From: Pseudomonadota bacterium
Lineage (GTDB): Bacteria; Pseudomonadota; Gammaproteobacteria; Steroidobacterales; Woeseiaceae
Assembly (NCBI GenBank): GCA_022574185.1
Contig: JACZSM010000009.1
Span: 1 to 59,997 of the forward strand
Direction of reading: 5' to 3'
Length of the DNA stretch: 59,997 nt
Shown: piece by piece, positions 24,917 to 33,754 of the stretch
Layout: each line of letters opens with the position of its first letter
Position numbering within the stretch: position 1 is the stretch's first letter
The notes under the pieces: generated by a model
The model's database searches: none
What the model was told of the DNA's origin: nothing
Seen by the model: only the letters and a program-made list of their open reading frames with translations
Translations under genes and position numbers: made by a program

Positions 24917-25843
24917 ATGGCCAGCATTGCCCTGACTACAGATTCGATCGATGACATACAGCTTGTCACACCGCGGGCTCCCGACAGGTTGCCCGCCATG
25001 TTGTTTCTGGCCGCTCTGATGCACGGCATTCTTATCATTGGCGTCACATTTAACGCAGAAGTCTTCGACCGGTTCGCCAATGCGATCTCGCTTGAAGTCA
25101 CAATCGTCGCCAATCCTGATCAACAGATCGACAGTCCTGACAATGCCGAATACCTCGCACAAGCGTCACAGGAAGGCCGCGGTAATACCCTGGACCAGGT
25201 TCGTCCGAGCGCGCCGCTTGAGAGTGTTTCACCCGTTGACAATGACGGCGAGGAAACCGGCGACAGTCTTGTCGAATCAACAACACATGAGAGATCCTCC
25301 GATCAGCTCGTGTCGACGCAACGCGAGCAAGATCTGCGGATGGCGCAAGAGCTTCGCGAAGATCCGCAGTTCGACAACAGCTCTGCAATTGCGCTCGAAT
25401 CCGGCAGCGAGCAAACCTTGCCATTACCCCAGGATCAAGATGCCACTTTGCAAATCCACGATGACGATCCGCGACAACTTTTCATCAGTGCCGACACACG
25501 CGAGTCGACAATTGCAGCATACCTCGACAAATGGAAACGGCGCATTGAGGGAGTTGGCGACGAATATTTTCCCGAACTTGGCGATCTACAAGGTCTTACG
25601 GGTAGCCCGACACTCGAGGTCAGTATCGAGGCTTCCGGTCAGCTCGGAGAAGTCATTATTCGCAAGTCCAGTGGTTCAAAGGTACTTGACCAGGCCGCGC
25701 TGGATATTCTGCGCCGCGCATCGCCATTTGATCCATTCCCGGCCGAGATTCGTGCCGACTATGACAGCTTGAGGTTCGCCTACAAATGGCTGTTCAGCGA
25801 ACAGCTCATACCCTCGACCGCAAGCCTGACACGCCCGGATTAG
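24917..25843 (+). CDS. tonB: TonB-family protein, TonB3-like
   Basis: A 308-residue protein with a membrane segment near residues 28-45 (AMLFLAALMHGILIIGV), then a long acidic, low-complexity periplasmic linker rather than the usual proline-rich one. A C-terminal TonB domain follows (TLEVSIEASGQLGEVIIRKSSGSKVLDQAALDI is its core, in part). In Pseudomonas the gene at this position, tonB3, is needed for twitching motility rather than siderophore uptake. Adjacency to the Pil-Chp cluster suggests the same role, but it could also energise BtuB. It lies about 100 bases after apbE. Confidence 0.85.
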   Translation: MASIALTTDSIDDIQLVTPRAPDRLPAMLFLAALMHGILIIGVTFNAEVFDRFANAISLEVTIVANPDQQIDSPDNAEYLAQASQEGRGNTLDQVRPSAPLESVSPVDNDGEETGDSLVESTTHERSSDQLVSTQREQDLRMAQELREDPQFDNSSAIALESGSEQTLPLPQDQDATLQIHDDDPRQLFISADTRESTIAAYLDKWKRRIEGVGDEYFPELGDLQGLTGSPTLEVSIEASGQLGEVIIRKSSGSKVLDQAALDILRRASPFDPFPAEIRADYDSLRFAYKWLFSEQLIPSTASLTRPD

Positions 25844-25897
25844 TCATTACGTGCTGTTGCGGTTGTGCCCGATCTCAACAGGACCGATACTGTCACT

Positions 25898-26461
25898 ATG
25901 AATGTTGATAGCTCATTGACAAATCAATTGCTTATCGCCATGCCCAGCATGGCAGACCCGAATTTCAGCACGACGGTTACGCTGATTTGTGAACATAACG
26001 ATGACGGCGCACTCGGCATTGTTATCAATCGGCCTTTGCAGCTCAAACTGCGAGGATTGTTCAAGCAACTCGACCTTCCGGAGCCTGATTCCGCCACCGC
26101 AGAAAACCCGGTATTGCTTGGCGGGCCCGTCGGACCCGAACATGGTTTTGTGCTGCACGGACCGGAGCTGACCTTCGAAAACTCGATTATCGTGTCAGAA
26201 GACATACAACTGACATTGTCGCGCGATATTCTCCATGCGATGGCGTCTGGTGAAGGCCCCGATAAATCGCTCGTTGCCTTGGGATACGCGGGCTGGCAGC
26301 CTGGGCAGCTTGAAAACGAAATGCTGACAAATTCGTGGCTCAGTGTGCCCGCCACGACAGACATTTTGTTCGACACTCCGTTTGACCAGCGCTGGATGAC
26401 GGCGGCACAGACACTCGGCATCGATATCAGCCGGATCTCGCCCGATGCCGGACACGCCTGA
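25898..26461 (+). CDS. yqgE: UPF0301 protein YqgE
   Basis: A 187-residue member of the YqgE/AlgH family (DUF179). It has QLLIAMPSMADPNFSTTV at the start, GALGIVINRPL, LLGGPVGPEHGFVLH, and ALGYAGWQPGQLENEM. Its biochemical role is not settled. In Pseudomonas AlgH affects alginate regulation. It sits between tonB and ruvX as in related genomes and overlaps ruvX by 17 bases. The start is chosen at ATG 25898 for family length; a GTG at 25865 is open too. Confidence 0.88.
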   Translation: MNVDSSLTNQLLIAMPSMADPNFSTTVTLICEHNDDGALGIVINRPLQLKLRGLFKQLDLPEPDSATAENPVLLGGPVGPEHGFVLHGPELTFENSIIVSEDIQLTLSRDILHAMASGEGPDKSLVALGYAGWQPGQLENEMLTNSWLSVPATTDILFDTPFDQRWMTAAQTLGIDISRISPDAGHA

Positions 26462-26894
26462 GGCAGGCCCTGCCGAAACTATTGTCGCCTTTGATTTCGG
26501 CTTACGTCGTATCGGCGTCGCCGTCGGGCAGAACATTACAGGATCTGCAAGCCCGCTCGGCATTGTAAGCAATGACGAATCCGGCCCCGACCACGCGAGA
26601 ATCAGCCGGCTACTCGACGAATGGCGGCCGGCACGGCTTGTCGTCGGCATGCCCGCTCATACCGACGGCTCACCCAGTGAAATGCAGGTACCGGTCAAAG
26701 CATTTATCAAAGAGCTAACCCGCTACGAGTTGCCAATAGATGTTGTGGACGAGCGCTACACGTCAATAGAGGCGAAGGCCGTGCTCAAGAAAGCGCGCGC
26801 CGCCGGCAGCCGCGGTCGACTCTCCAGGGAGATGATCGACAGCGCTGCCGCCGTCTTCATCGCAGAACGCTACTTCGCCTCACAGAGGCGGTGA
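26445..26894 (+). CDS. ruvX: Holliday-junction resolvase-fold protein RuvX (YqgF)
   Basis: A 149-residue RNase H-fold nuclease. The first acidic residue is in IVAFDFGLRRIGVAVGQ, the second in VVDERYTSIEAK and the third in MIDSAAAVFIAERYF, which matches the family's catalytic set. YqgF/RuvX is linked to 16S rRNA 5'-end processing and to recombination intermediates. It starts inside the end of yqgE, so translation is probably coupled. pyrB follows 34 bases later; the pyrR gene usual between them in Pseudomonas is absent. Confidence 0.92.
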   Translation: MPDTPEAGPAETIVAFDFGLRRIGVAVGQNITGSASPLGIVSNDESGPDHARISRLLDEWRPARLVVGMPAHTDGSPSEMQVPVKAFIKELTRYELPIDVVDERYTSIEAKAVLKKARAAGSRGRLSREMIDSAAAVFIAERYFASQRR

Positions 26895-26928
26895 AATAAT
26901 CCGCCTATGTCAGTAGACTTGCCTCGCC

Positions 26929-27927
26929 ATGCAAGCGCCCGAAACCTACCCTAACCTCGACAACGAGGCCGAACTGCAGCTCAATGAAGACGGCAGCCTG
27001 CGCCATCTCCTGACTCTCAAGGGTATCGACAAGGCTCTTCTTACTGAATTGCTCGATGATGCTGAGCGCTTTATCGGCCCCGCTGGCGCCACAGCTCCTC
27101 GCAGTCACACATTGGAGGGTCACACGGTCGCCAATTTGTTTTTTGAACCAAGCACACGCACGCGTGCGTCATTTGACCTCGCTGGCAAGCGACTAGGGGC
27201 CGATGTTTTGAATCTGGATGTGAATACTTCATCGCGCAAGAAAGGTGAAAGTATTCTGGATACGATTTACACCTTGCAGGCAATGCAAGTGGATATCATG
27301 GTCGTGCGCGATGCGGGCCCGGGCGTGCCGGCATTCATCGCACGCCATGTTAACGATCGCGTCAGCATCCTCAATGCGGGCGAGGCCGACGTGTCTCATC
27401 CAACACAGGGTCTGCTGGATCTTTTGACCATACGCCAGCATAAGGGCGACTTCGAAAACCTGACCGTCGCCATCGTCGGCGACATAAGGCACTCCCGCGT
27501 CGCACGATCTGCCGCGCAAGGCTTGCATATTATGGGCGTCGGCGAGCTACGTCTGATTTCGCCGCCGCCGCTCGCGCCGAGTGCAGACGAGATGCCTTAC
27601 GCAAAAATCGTCGACAACCTCGACGATGGACTTCGCGACGCCGATGTCGTCATGGCATTGAGAATCCAGCGCGAGCGTATCGGTAATCTCGATGGTATAC
27701 CCGGTATAGACGAGTATTTCGCCAACTACGGTATTAGCACAGAGCGCATGCGAAAGGCCGCGCCCGACGCGATCGTAATGCACCCGGGTCCAATGAATCG
27801 TGGCATCGAAATCGAGTCGATCCTTGCAGACAGTCCGGCCTCGGTCATCACCCAGCAGGTTACCAATGGTGTCGCCGTTCGCATGGCTGTTCTCGAGCGC
27901 GTCAGCAAGACGATGATGACGCATTGA
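26929..27927 (+). CDS. pyrB: Aspartate carbamoyltransferase catalytic subunit
   Basis: A 332-residue enzyme that joins carbamoyl phosphate and aspartate in pyrimidine synthesis. The carbamoyl-phosphate site FFEPSTRTRASF is at about residues 68-79 and HPTQGLLDL near 160. The C-terminal aspartate domain has MALRIQRER and MHPGPMNRGIEI. This is the class found with an inactive dihydroorotase in Pseudomonas, but no pyrC-like gene follows. Instead the next gene is pyrK, whose TTG start overlaps the pyrB stop. Confidence 0.95.
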   Translation: MQAPETYPNLDNEAELQLNEDGSLRHLLTLKGIDKALLTELLDDAERFIGPAGATAPRSHTLEGHTVANLFFEPSTRTRASFDLAGKRLGADVLNLDVNTSSRKKGESILDTIYTLQAMQVDIMVVRDAGPGVPAFIARHVNDRVSILNAGEADVSHPTQGLLDLLTIRQHKGDFENLTVAIVGDIRHSRVARSAAQGLHIMGVGELRLISPPPLAPSADEMPYAKIVDNLDDGLRDADVVMALRIQRERIGNLDGIPGIDEYFANYGISTERMRKAAPDAIVMHPGPMNRGIEIESILADSPASVITQQVTNGVAVRMAVLERVSKTMMTH

Positions 27928-28814
27928 CGACAGCTGTTCAGAAAATAGCGCAGCAAAATCGTAGGACTGTTTTCGTCGAAGACGGCGAACTGCTCGAGAC
28001 CAAGGAGTATCCCGGTGCGCAATACATCATGCGCATACGCGCCCCAAGATGCGCCGCCGCTGCAACCCCCGGAAGTTTCGTACACGTAAGTTGTGACGAT
28101 GCGCTACCGATGCGTCGTCCCTTGTCAATCATGCGAGCATCTGATGATTGGATTGAAATTCTCTACAAGACTGCAGGAATTGGGCTAAATCTGTTGGCCG
28201 AAAAACGTGCGGGCGACACAATCAGGGTGCTCGGCCCGATAGGCCAACCGTTCCGACCGTCTCCCAAACGTCCCGATACCCTGTTGATCGGCGGCGGAGT
28301 CGGTATTCCACCCATCGTGTTTCTGGCCGACGTCATGCGCCGCGGTGACGAGCCGTGGAATCCGCTTGCGATTCTTGGGTCGGAAATTCCTTTTCCGTTC
28401 CAACTTGTAAAATCGTCTCTGCCCACACCTTGGCTCGGTGACGGTTTCGATAGTGCTATGCCACAGCTCGAAAGCTGGGGAATCCGCAGTCGACTGGCCA
28501 GTTTATCAGGCTTTGAGGGCTGCTTTCGTGGCGTTACAACGGAGCTGGCGGAACTTTGGCTGCAGAGTCTCGATGCCGATCAACTTGCGAGAACAGAGAT
28601 TTTCGCATGCGGACCGACGCCAATGCTGAGAGCTGTCGCAGAACTTGCTCAACGTCATGGATTGCCTTGCCAGGTTTCGCTCGAAGAATTCATGGCCTGC
28701 GCAGTCGGTGGTTGTGCGGCGTGTGCGGTGCGCATCGAGACCGCCGAAGGACCGGCAATGAAACGCGTCTGCGTAGACGGCCCCGTCTTTGACGCCGCTG
28801 CAGTAGTCTGGTAA
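27924..28814 (+). CDS. pyrK: Dihydroorotate dehydrogenase electron-transfer subunit (PyrK-type)
   Basis: A 296-residue ferredoxin-reductase-like flavoprotein. The FAD-binding part has RRPLSIMRAS, the NAD part has LLIGGGVGIPPIVFLA and IFACGPTPML. The C-terminal CAVGGCAACAVRI with a further Cys (RVCVDGPVF) is the [2Fe-2S] site of PyrK proteins. PyrK passes electrons from class 1B dihydroorotate dehydrogenase to NAD. The catalytic PyrD partner is not in the window. The start is TTG overlapping the pyrB stop (TTGA at 27924-27927). Other reductase-like electron-transfer roles are possible. Confidence 0.85.
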   Translation: MTTAVQKIAQQNRRTVFVEDGELLETKEYPGAQYIMRIRAPRCAAAATPGSFVHVSCDDALPMRRPLSIMRASDDWIEILYKTAGIGLNLLAEKRAGDTIRVLGPIGQPFRPSPKRPDTLLIGGGVGIPPIVFLADVMRRGDEPWNPLAILGSEIPFPFQLVKSSLPTPWLGDGFDSAMPQLESWGIRSRLASLSGFEGCFRGVTTELAELWLQSLDADQLARTEIFACGPTPMLRAVAELAQRHGLPCQVSLEEFMACAVGGCAACAVRIETAEGPAMKRVCVDGPVFDAAAVVW

Positions 28815-28827
28815 CCGTGCGCAGCGC

Positions 28828-29886
28828 CTATCCGCCGAAATTGATTTTCGCTTCGAGATTGGCGCGTGAATCCGCGTGTGACATCGCTTCTTCCAGCGTG
28901 ATGGTGCCGGTTTTATAAAGTTCCAACAGCGCCACATCGAAAGTCTGCATGCCTTGCTCATCACTATCCTTGTGCGCTTCCTTGACCGCGGCAATGTCAC
29001 CCTTGAGGATAAGGTCTTTAATGTGCGGTGTGTTGAGCAAGAGCTCAACCGCCGCGACGAGCTTGCCGCCACGCGAACGCACCAGTCGTTGTGACAGTAT
29101 CGCACGCAGATAATGCCCCAGATCCATGAATACCTGCTTATGCTGCTGTTGCGGAAACAGGTTGATAATACGATCGAGCGTTTCTGCCGCATTGTTGGAA
29201 TGCAATGTGGCGACGACAAGATGACCAGTCCCCGCCATATCGAGTGCCGACTGCATCGATTCAGTATCGCGGATCTCACCAATCAGGATGACATCCGGCG
29301 CCGCGCGCACCGCACTCCTGAGCGCCCGGGCATATGACTTGGTATCGAGGCCGATTTCTCGCTGATTGACGATCGATTTCTTGTTCGGGTGTAGAAATTC
29401 AATCGGGTCTTCAATGGTAATGATGTGCGACGACGTTTTCTCATTGCGATAATTGATCATCGCAGCGAGCGTCGTCGATTTGCCACACCCTGTTGCCCCG
29501 ACCATCAGAACCAGACCACGGCGAAGCATAATAAGTTCTTTTAGTTGACTTGGCATACCAAGACTATCAAGCGTCGGCAACTCAGATGTAATGTAGCGCA
29601 GTACCATCGCTACATTGCCGCGTTGATGAAATACATTGACACGAAATCGACCGAGCCCCGGCTCCGAAATAGCAAAGTCGATCTCCAGTTCGCGCGAAAA
29701 TGTCTCCAGCTGATCATCATCCATGAGTTCGATCGCCGCCTGCTTGACCATTTTTGGCGTCATCTCGAGCTTATTGACAGGCATGATCTTCCCGTCGATC
29801 TTTATTTTTGCGGGTGCGTAAGGTGCGAAGAAAAGGTCTGACGCCTTTTTCTCCACCATCAATTTAAACAGCGGTTTGACGTTCAT
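28828..29886 (-). CDS. pilU: Third PilT/PilU-family retraction ATPase
   Basis: A 352-residue secretion-type ATPase of the PilT group. Walker A is GATGCGKSTT near residue 130, followed by the Asp box IITIEDPIEF, Walker B LIGEIRD and the His box TGHLVVATLHSNNAAETLD. It is closer in style to PilU than to PilT (MNVKPLFKLMVEKKASDLFF; a long C-terminal tail is absent). It lies 21 bases downstream of pilU in the same direction, making a pilT-pilU-pilU2 series. Whether it retracts the same pilus or a second one is not clear. It converges on pyrK with a 13-base gap. Confidence 0.9.
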   Translation of the reverse strand: MNVKPLFKLMVEKKASDLFFAPYAPAKIKIDGKIMPVNKLEMTPKMVKQAAIELMDDDQLETFSRELEIDFAISEPGLGRFRVNVFHQRGNVAMVLRYITSELPTLDSLGMPSQLKELIMLRRGLVLMVGATGCGKSTTLAAMINYRNEKTSSHIITIEDPIEFLHPNKKSIVNQREIGLDTKSYARALRSAVRAAPDVILIGEIRDTESMQSALDMAGTGHLVVATLHSNNAAETLDRIINLFPQQQHKQVFMDLGHYLRAILSQRLVRSRGGKLVAAVELLLNTPHIKDLILKGDIAAVKEAHKDSDEQGMQTFDVALLELYKTGTITLEEAMSHADSRANLEAKINFGG

Positions 29887-29907
29887 TTATGCCATCTTCC
29901 CTGATAC

Positions 29908-31065
29908 TCAAAAAGTCTGAGCCGAATCCTCTTCCAGGATCTTCAAATTCTCCGTTTCCTGATCCGCTACCGAAGACTCGCGCTTGCTCTCGAGTTTGAT
30001 GCGCAGACGCAACTCGTTCTTCGAGTCCGCATTACGTATCGCATCTTCGTAAGAAATTGTTCCCTCATCGTATAGATAGAACAACGCCTGATCGAAGGTC
30101 TGCATGCCGAGACGCGTCGACTTGGCCATGACCTCCTTGATCTGACCAACTTCACCTTTAAATATCAGATCCGCGATCAAGGGCGTGTTGAGCATGATCT
30201 CCATCGCAGCGACTCGGCCAACCCCACCTTCGCGAGGAATCAGCCGTTGTGATATGAAAGCTTTCGTATTCAGCGACAAATCCATGAGCAATTGCTGTCG
30301 GCGTTCCTCCGGAAAAAAATTGATTATCCTGTCAAGCGCCTGATTGGCGCTGTTGGCATGCAATGTCGCCAGACATAAATGCCCGGTCTCAGCGAACTGA
30401 ATACCATACTGCATCGTTTCACGATCACGGATCTCACCAATCAGAATTACATCGGGCGCCTGACGCAGCGTGTTCTTGAGTGCAGCGTGCCAGGTCTCGG
30501 TGTCGACTCCGACTTCTCGTTGCGTAATGACGCAACCTTTGTGTGGATGTACAAATTCGACCGGATCTTCGATCGACACGATATGTCCGCGTGAATTCTC
30601 ATTGCGGTGGCCTATCATCGCTGCCATCGTAGTCGACTTGCCAGAGCCCGTACCGCCGACAACGATACAAAGACCACGCTTGTTCATGACAACGTCCTTG
30701 AGAATCGGTGGCAAATTAAGCTCATGCAGCGTCGGTATCTCCGTGGAAATCGTTCGCAGTACGGCACCGACATAGCCCTGCTGTATGAATGCGCTGACGC
30801 GAAATCGGCCGATCCCTTGAGGCGCGATCGCGAAGTTGCATTCCTTGGTCGCGTCAAATTCCTTGATTTGCTTGTCGTTCATGATCGAACGCACCATGAT
30901 CGCTGACTGATCAGCCGTCAGCGGCGTATCTGTGGCTTTGTGAATCGTGCCATCAACCTTGATCGCGGGAGGAAACCCCTTGGTCAGAAACAGGTCCGAG
31001 CCGTCTCGCTCTATCATCTTGCGCAGGAGATTCTGCGTCAATCGTATGGCTTGTTCGCGTTCCAT
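29908..31065 (-). CDS. pilU: Pilus retraction ATPase PilU
   Basis: A 385-residue hexameric ATPase that assists PilT in pulling back type IV pili. Walker A is GGTGSGKSTT near residue 138, Asp box IVSIEDPVEF, Walker B LIGEIRDRE, and His box TGHLCLATLHANSANQALD. A PilU-type C-terminal extension rich in charged residues follows (ELRLRIKLESKRESS). GGAG lies 9 bases before the ATG. It sits about 40 bases after pilT, the usual order. Confidence 0.92.
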   Translation of the reverse strand: MEREQAIRLTQNLLRKMIERDGSDLFLTKGFPPAIKVDGTIHKATDTPLTADQSAIMVRSIMNDKQIKEFDATKECNFAIAPQGIGRFRVSAFIQQGYVGAVLRTISTEIPTLHELNLPPILKDVVMNKRGLCIVVGGTGSGKSTTMAAMIGHRNENSRGHIVSIEDPVEFVHPHKGCVITQREVGVDTETWHAALKNTLRQAPDVILIGEIRDRETMQYGIQFAETGHLCLATLHANSANQALDRIINFFPEERRQQLLMDLSLNTKAFISQRLIPREGGVGRVAAMEIMLNTPLIADLIFKGEVGQIKEVMAKSTRLGMQTFDQALFYLYDEGTISYEDAIRNADSKNELRLRIKLESKRESSVADQETENLKILEEDSAQTF

Positions 31066-31105
31066 TTACGTTCACTCCGATCAGGACGAATGTGCGACAA
31101 CGTCC

Positions 31106-32146
31106 CTAGAAATTCTCCTTGAACACCGATCTGTACCGCGCTTCTTCTTTGTTGATCAGGCCTTTCTGCAGGAGCTCGGTTAGATTCTGGTCCAGCGTGT
31201 ACATGCCCAAGGCCTGCCCTGTCTGAATGGCCGAATACATCTGCGCAATTTTGCCCTCACGAATCAGGTTCCTGATCGCCGGTGTGCCGATCATGATTTC
31301 GTGTGCCGCAATACGTCCACCGCCGACTTTCTTCAGCAATGTCTGTGAAATCACGGCACGCAATGACTCTGACAACATCGCACGTACCATCTCCTTCTCG
31401 GCAGCGGGGAATACGTCGACAATACGATCGACCGTCTTGGCCGCGGAGCTCGTATGCAGGGTGCCAAACACGAGGTGGCCGGTTTCAGCCGCTGTCAATG
31501 CCAGGCGAATGGTCTCGAGGTCACGTAATTCCCCAACAAGAATAATGTCCGGGTCTTCGCGCAATGCCGAACGCAACGCCTCATTAAACCCCAGCGTATC
31601 GCGGTGCACTTCACGTTGATTGATGAGACACTTCTTCGATTCGTGCACGAATTCTATCGGGTCCTCAATTGTCAGTATGTGATCCGGCTTATTGTCATTG
31701 ATGTAATCGACCATCGCCGCCAGCGTCGTTGACTTGCCTGAGCCCGTCGGCCCCGTAACCAGCACGATGCCGCGCGGATACATTGAGATATCCTTGAAAA
31801 TCGACGGTGCACCCAGATCGTCGAGCGACAGGATTTCAGACGGAATGGTTCTGAATACCGCGGCCGAACCGCGATTCTGATTAAAAGCGTTGACACGGAA
31901 TCGGGCCAGCTTGGGAATTTCGAAAGAAAAGTCTGTCTCAAGAAACTCTTCGTAATCCTTGCGCTGCTTGTCATTCATGATGTCGTACACCATGCTGTTG
32001 ACGTCCTTGTGAGTGAGGGCCGGCATATTGACTCGCTTGATGTCTCCATCGACACGAATCATTGGCGGCACTCCAGCGGACAAGTGCAGGTCGGATGCAT
32101 TGTTCTTTACCGAGAACGACAGTAACTGGGCAACGTCGACGGCCAT
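31106..32146 (-). CDS. pilT: Pilus retraction ATPase PilT
   Basis: A 346-residue ATPase that drives disassembly of type IV pili and so twitching. Walker A is GPTGSGKSTT near residue 135, Asp box ILTIEDPIEFVH, Walker B LVGELRD, His box TGHLVFGTLHTSSAAKTVD. The PilT-specific AIRNLIREGKIAQMYS is present. GGGAG lies 4-5 bases before the ATG. It is divergent from yggS across 85 bases, matching the pilT/yggS-proC arrangement of Pseudomonas. Confidence 0.96.
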   Translation of the reverse strand: MAVDVAQLLSFSVKNNASDLHLSAGVPPMIRVDGDIKRVNMPALTHKDVNSMVYDIMNDKQRKDYEEFLETDFSFEIPKLARFRVNAFNQNRGSAAVFRTIPSEILSLDDLGAPSIFKDISMYPRGIVLVTGPTGSGKSTTLAAMVDYINDNKPDHILTIEDPIEFVHESKKCLINQREVHRDTLGFNEALRSALREDPDIILVGELRDLETIRLALTAAETGHLVFGTLHTSSAAKTVDRIVDVFPAAEKEMVRAMLSESLRAVISQTLLKKVGGGRIAAHEIMIGTPAIRNLIREGKIAQMYSAIQTGQALGMYTLDQNLTELLQKGLINKEEARYRSVFKENF

Positions 32147-32231
32147 GTTTCTCCCTGTCTAATTGACGGCCGGACTTACCATAACCCGGCCCTGAACGGA
32201 GCCTAGTATAGCGAAGCGCCGGGAGTAAAAC

Positions 32232-32915
32232 GTGATTAGAGTCACGGAAAACCTGCGGAAAATCCGTGAATTGCTGGCGGAAGCTGCGATAGATGCTGGC
32301 CGGGACGATTCTGCTGTCCAATTGCTGGCTGTCAGCAAGAAACAGACCTTGGCGGGCGTGATCGAAGCAGCAGCTGCGGGCCAACGGGATTTTGGCGAAA
32401 ATTTCGTCCAGGAGGGCCTGGAAAAGATAGCTGCTGTGTCCCGAAACGACCTCTGCTGGCACTTTATTGGTCATTTGCAATCCAACAAGACCCGTTCTGT
32501 TGCCGCTCATTTTGACTGGGTCCATACCGTCGATCGCCTCAAGACAGCCCAGCGCCTGAGTCGGCAGCGGCCGGCCGCACTCGGTGAGCTCAATATCTGC
32601 TTGCAGGTGAACATTGACGACGAGCCAGGTAAATCGGGCGTCAATGTCGATGAATTATTCGAACTTGCAAATCAGGTTGCCCAATTACCGCGTCTGCGTT
32701 TACGGGGCCTGATGTGCCTGCCGGCGCTTAGAACCCGATTCGAGGACCAGCGAAAACCATTTGCAGCAATGCGCGACCTTCTCGGGATGCTGCGCCGCCA
32801 GAGTCTCGAGGTGGACACCTTATCGATGGGCATGAGCAGCGACTTTCGCGCGGCAATATTTGAAGGCGCGACCATCGTACGGTTAGGCACAGCTGTGTTT
32901 GGCAAGAGGAAATAG
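32232..32915 (+). CDS. yggS: Pyridoxal-phosphate homeostasis protein YggS
   Basis: A 227-residue TIM-barrel PLP-binding protein without known enzymatic turnover. Lys in VSKKQTL is the PLP-binding residue. FGENFVQE, WHFIGHLQSNK, VNIDDEPGKSGV and LSMGMSSDFRAAIFEGATIVRLG are typical. It keeps PLP levels in balance. Start is GTG with GGAG 6 bases upstream. It heads yggS-proC-yggT-yggU, with only 2 bases to proC. Confidence 0.95.
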   Translation: MIRVTENLRKIRELLAEAAIDAGRDDSAVQLLAVSKKQTLAGVIEAAAAGQRDFGENFVQEGLEKIAAVSRNDLCWHFIGHLQSNKTRSVAAHFDWVHTVDRLKTAQRLSRQRPAALGELNICLQVNIDDEPGKSGVNVDELFELANQVAQLPRLRLRGLMCLPALRTRFEDQRKPFAAMRDLLGMLRRQSLEVDTLSMGMSSDFRAAIFEGATIVRLGTAVFGKRK

Positions 32916-32917
32916 AA

Positions 32918-33751
32918 ATGACTGACGACAAGATCGCCTTTATCGGCGGCGGCAACATGACCCAGGCGATTGTTGCAGGGCTTGTGTCGAGTGGTTTTCG
33001 CCCCGCTAATATATCGATCGCGGAACCCTCCGCAAAACAGCGTGAAGTCCTGACACGCACCTGGCCAGATGCCGAAATTGCGCCTGAAAACATCAAGATT
33101 GCAGCACGCGCGAACTGTATCGTTCTCGCCGTCAAACCGCAGGTTCTCGCAGCTGTATGCCGCGACCTGGCCAATACCGCGCAGCAAACGAAACCGCTGG
33201 TCATATCCATTGCCGCGGGAATTCGCAGCACTGATATTGACGCGTGGCTTGGCGGTGGTCTCGCCATAGTTCGTGCCATGCCAAATCAACCGGCACTGCT
33301 GCAACTGGGTGTAACCGGGTCGTTTGCGAACGAACGAGTGAGTGCCCCCCAGAAGCAGCATGCATCGAAGATTCTTGCGGCTGTCGGCAAAGTAGTAGAT
33401 GTTCCGCACGAGGCTGATATCGACGCCGTCACTGCAATTTCGGGTAGCGGCCCTGCCTATTTCTACCTATTGATTGATATGCTCACCGATACGGCTCAAC
33501 AACTTGGTCTGGACGAGCAAGTGGCGCGCATCCTCGCCATTGAAACGGCAACTGGGGCCGCAGCCCTCGCTGCCCAAAGTGGCGATTCAATGGCAGAATT
33601 GATTGCCCGGGTGCGATCACCGGGCGGAACGACCGCTGCTGCGCTTGATAGTCTCGATCAACAAAACGTTCGTGATATCTTTGCACGGGCATTAACCGCA
33701 GCCAGGGACAGAGCCACCGAATTGGCGAACAACGCACATGCACAAGAGTAA
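32918..33751 (+). CDS. proC: Pyrroline-5-carboxylate reductase
   Basis: A 277-residue NAD(P)H-dependent enzyme for the last step of proline synthesis. The Rossmann motif is IAFIGGGNMTQAIVAGL at the N-terminus. IVRAMPNQPALL, AISGSGPAYFYLLID and the C-terminal VRSPGGTTAAALD are family signatures. The product links functionally to the ornithine aminotransferase 3 kb downstream, whose product cyclises to pyrroline-5-carboxylate. yggT follows after 3 bases. Confidence 0.96.
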   Translation: MTDDKIAFIGGGNMTQAIVAGLVSSGFRPANISIAEPSAKQREVLTRTWPDAEIAPENIKIAARANCIVLAVKPQVLAAVCRDLANTAQQTKPLVISIAAGIRSTDIDAWLGGGLAIVRAMPNQPALLQLGVTGSFANERVSAPQKQHASKILAAVGKVVDVPHEADIDAVTAISGSGPAYFYLLIDMLTDTAQQLGLDEQVARILAIETATGAAALAAQSGDSMAELIARVRSPGGTTAAALDSLDQQNVRDIFARALTAARDRATELANNAHAQE

Positions 33752-33754
33752 GCC

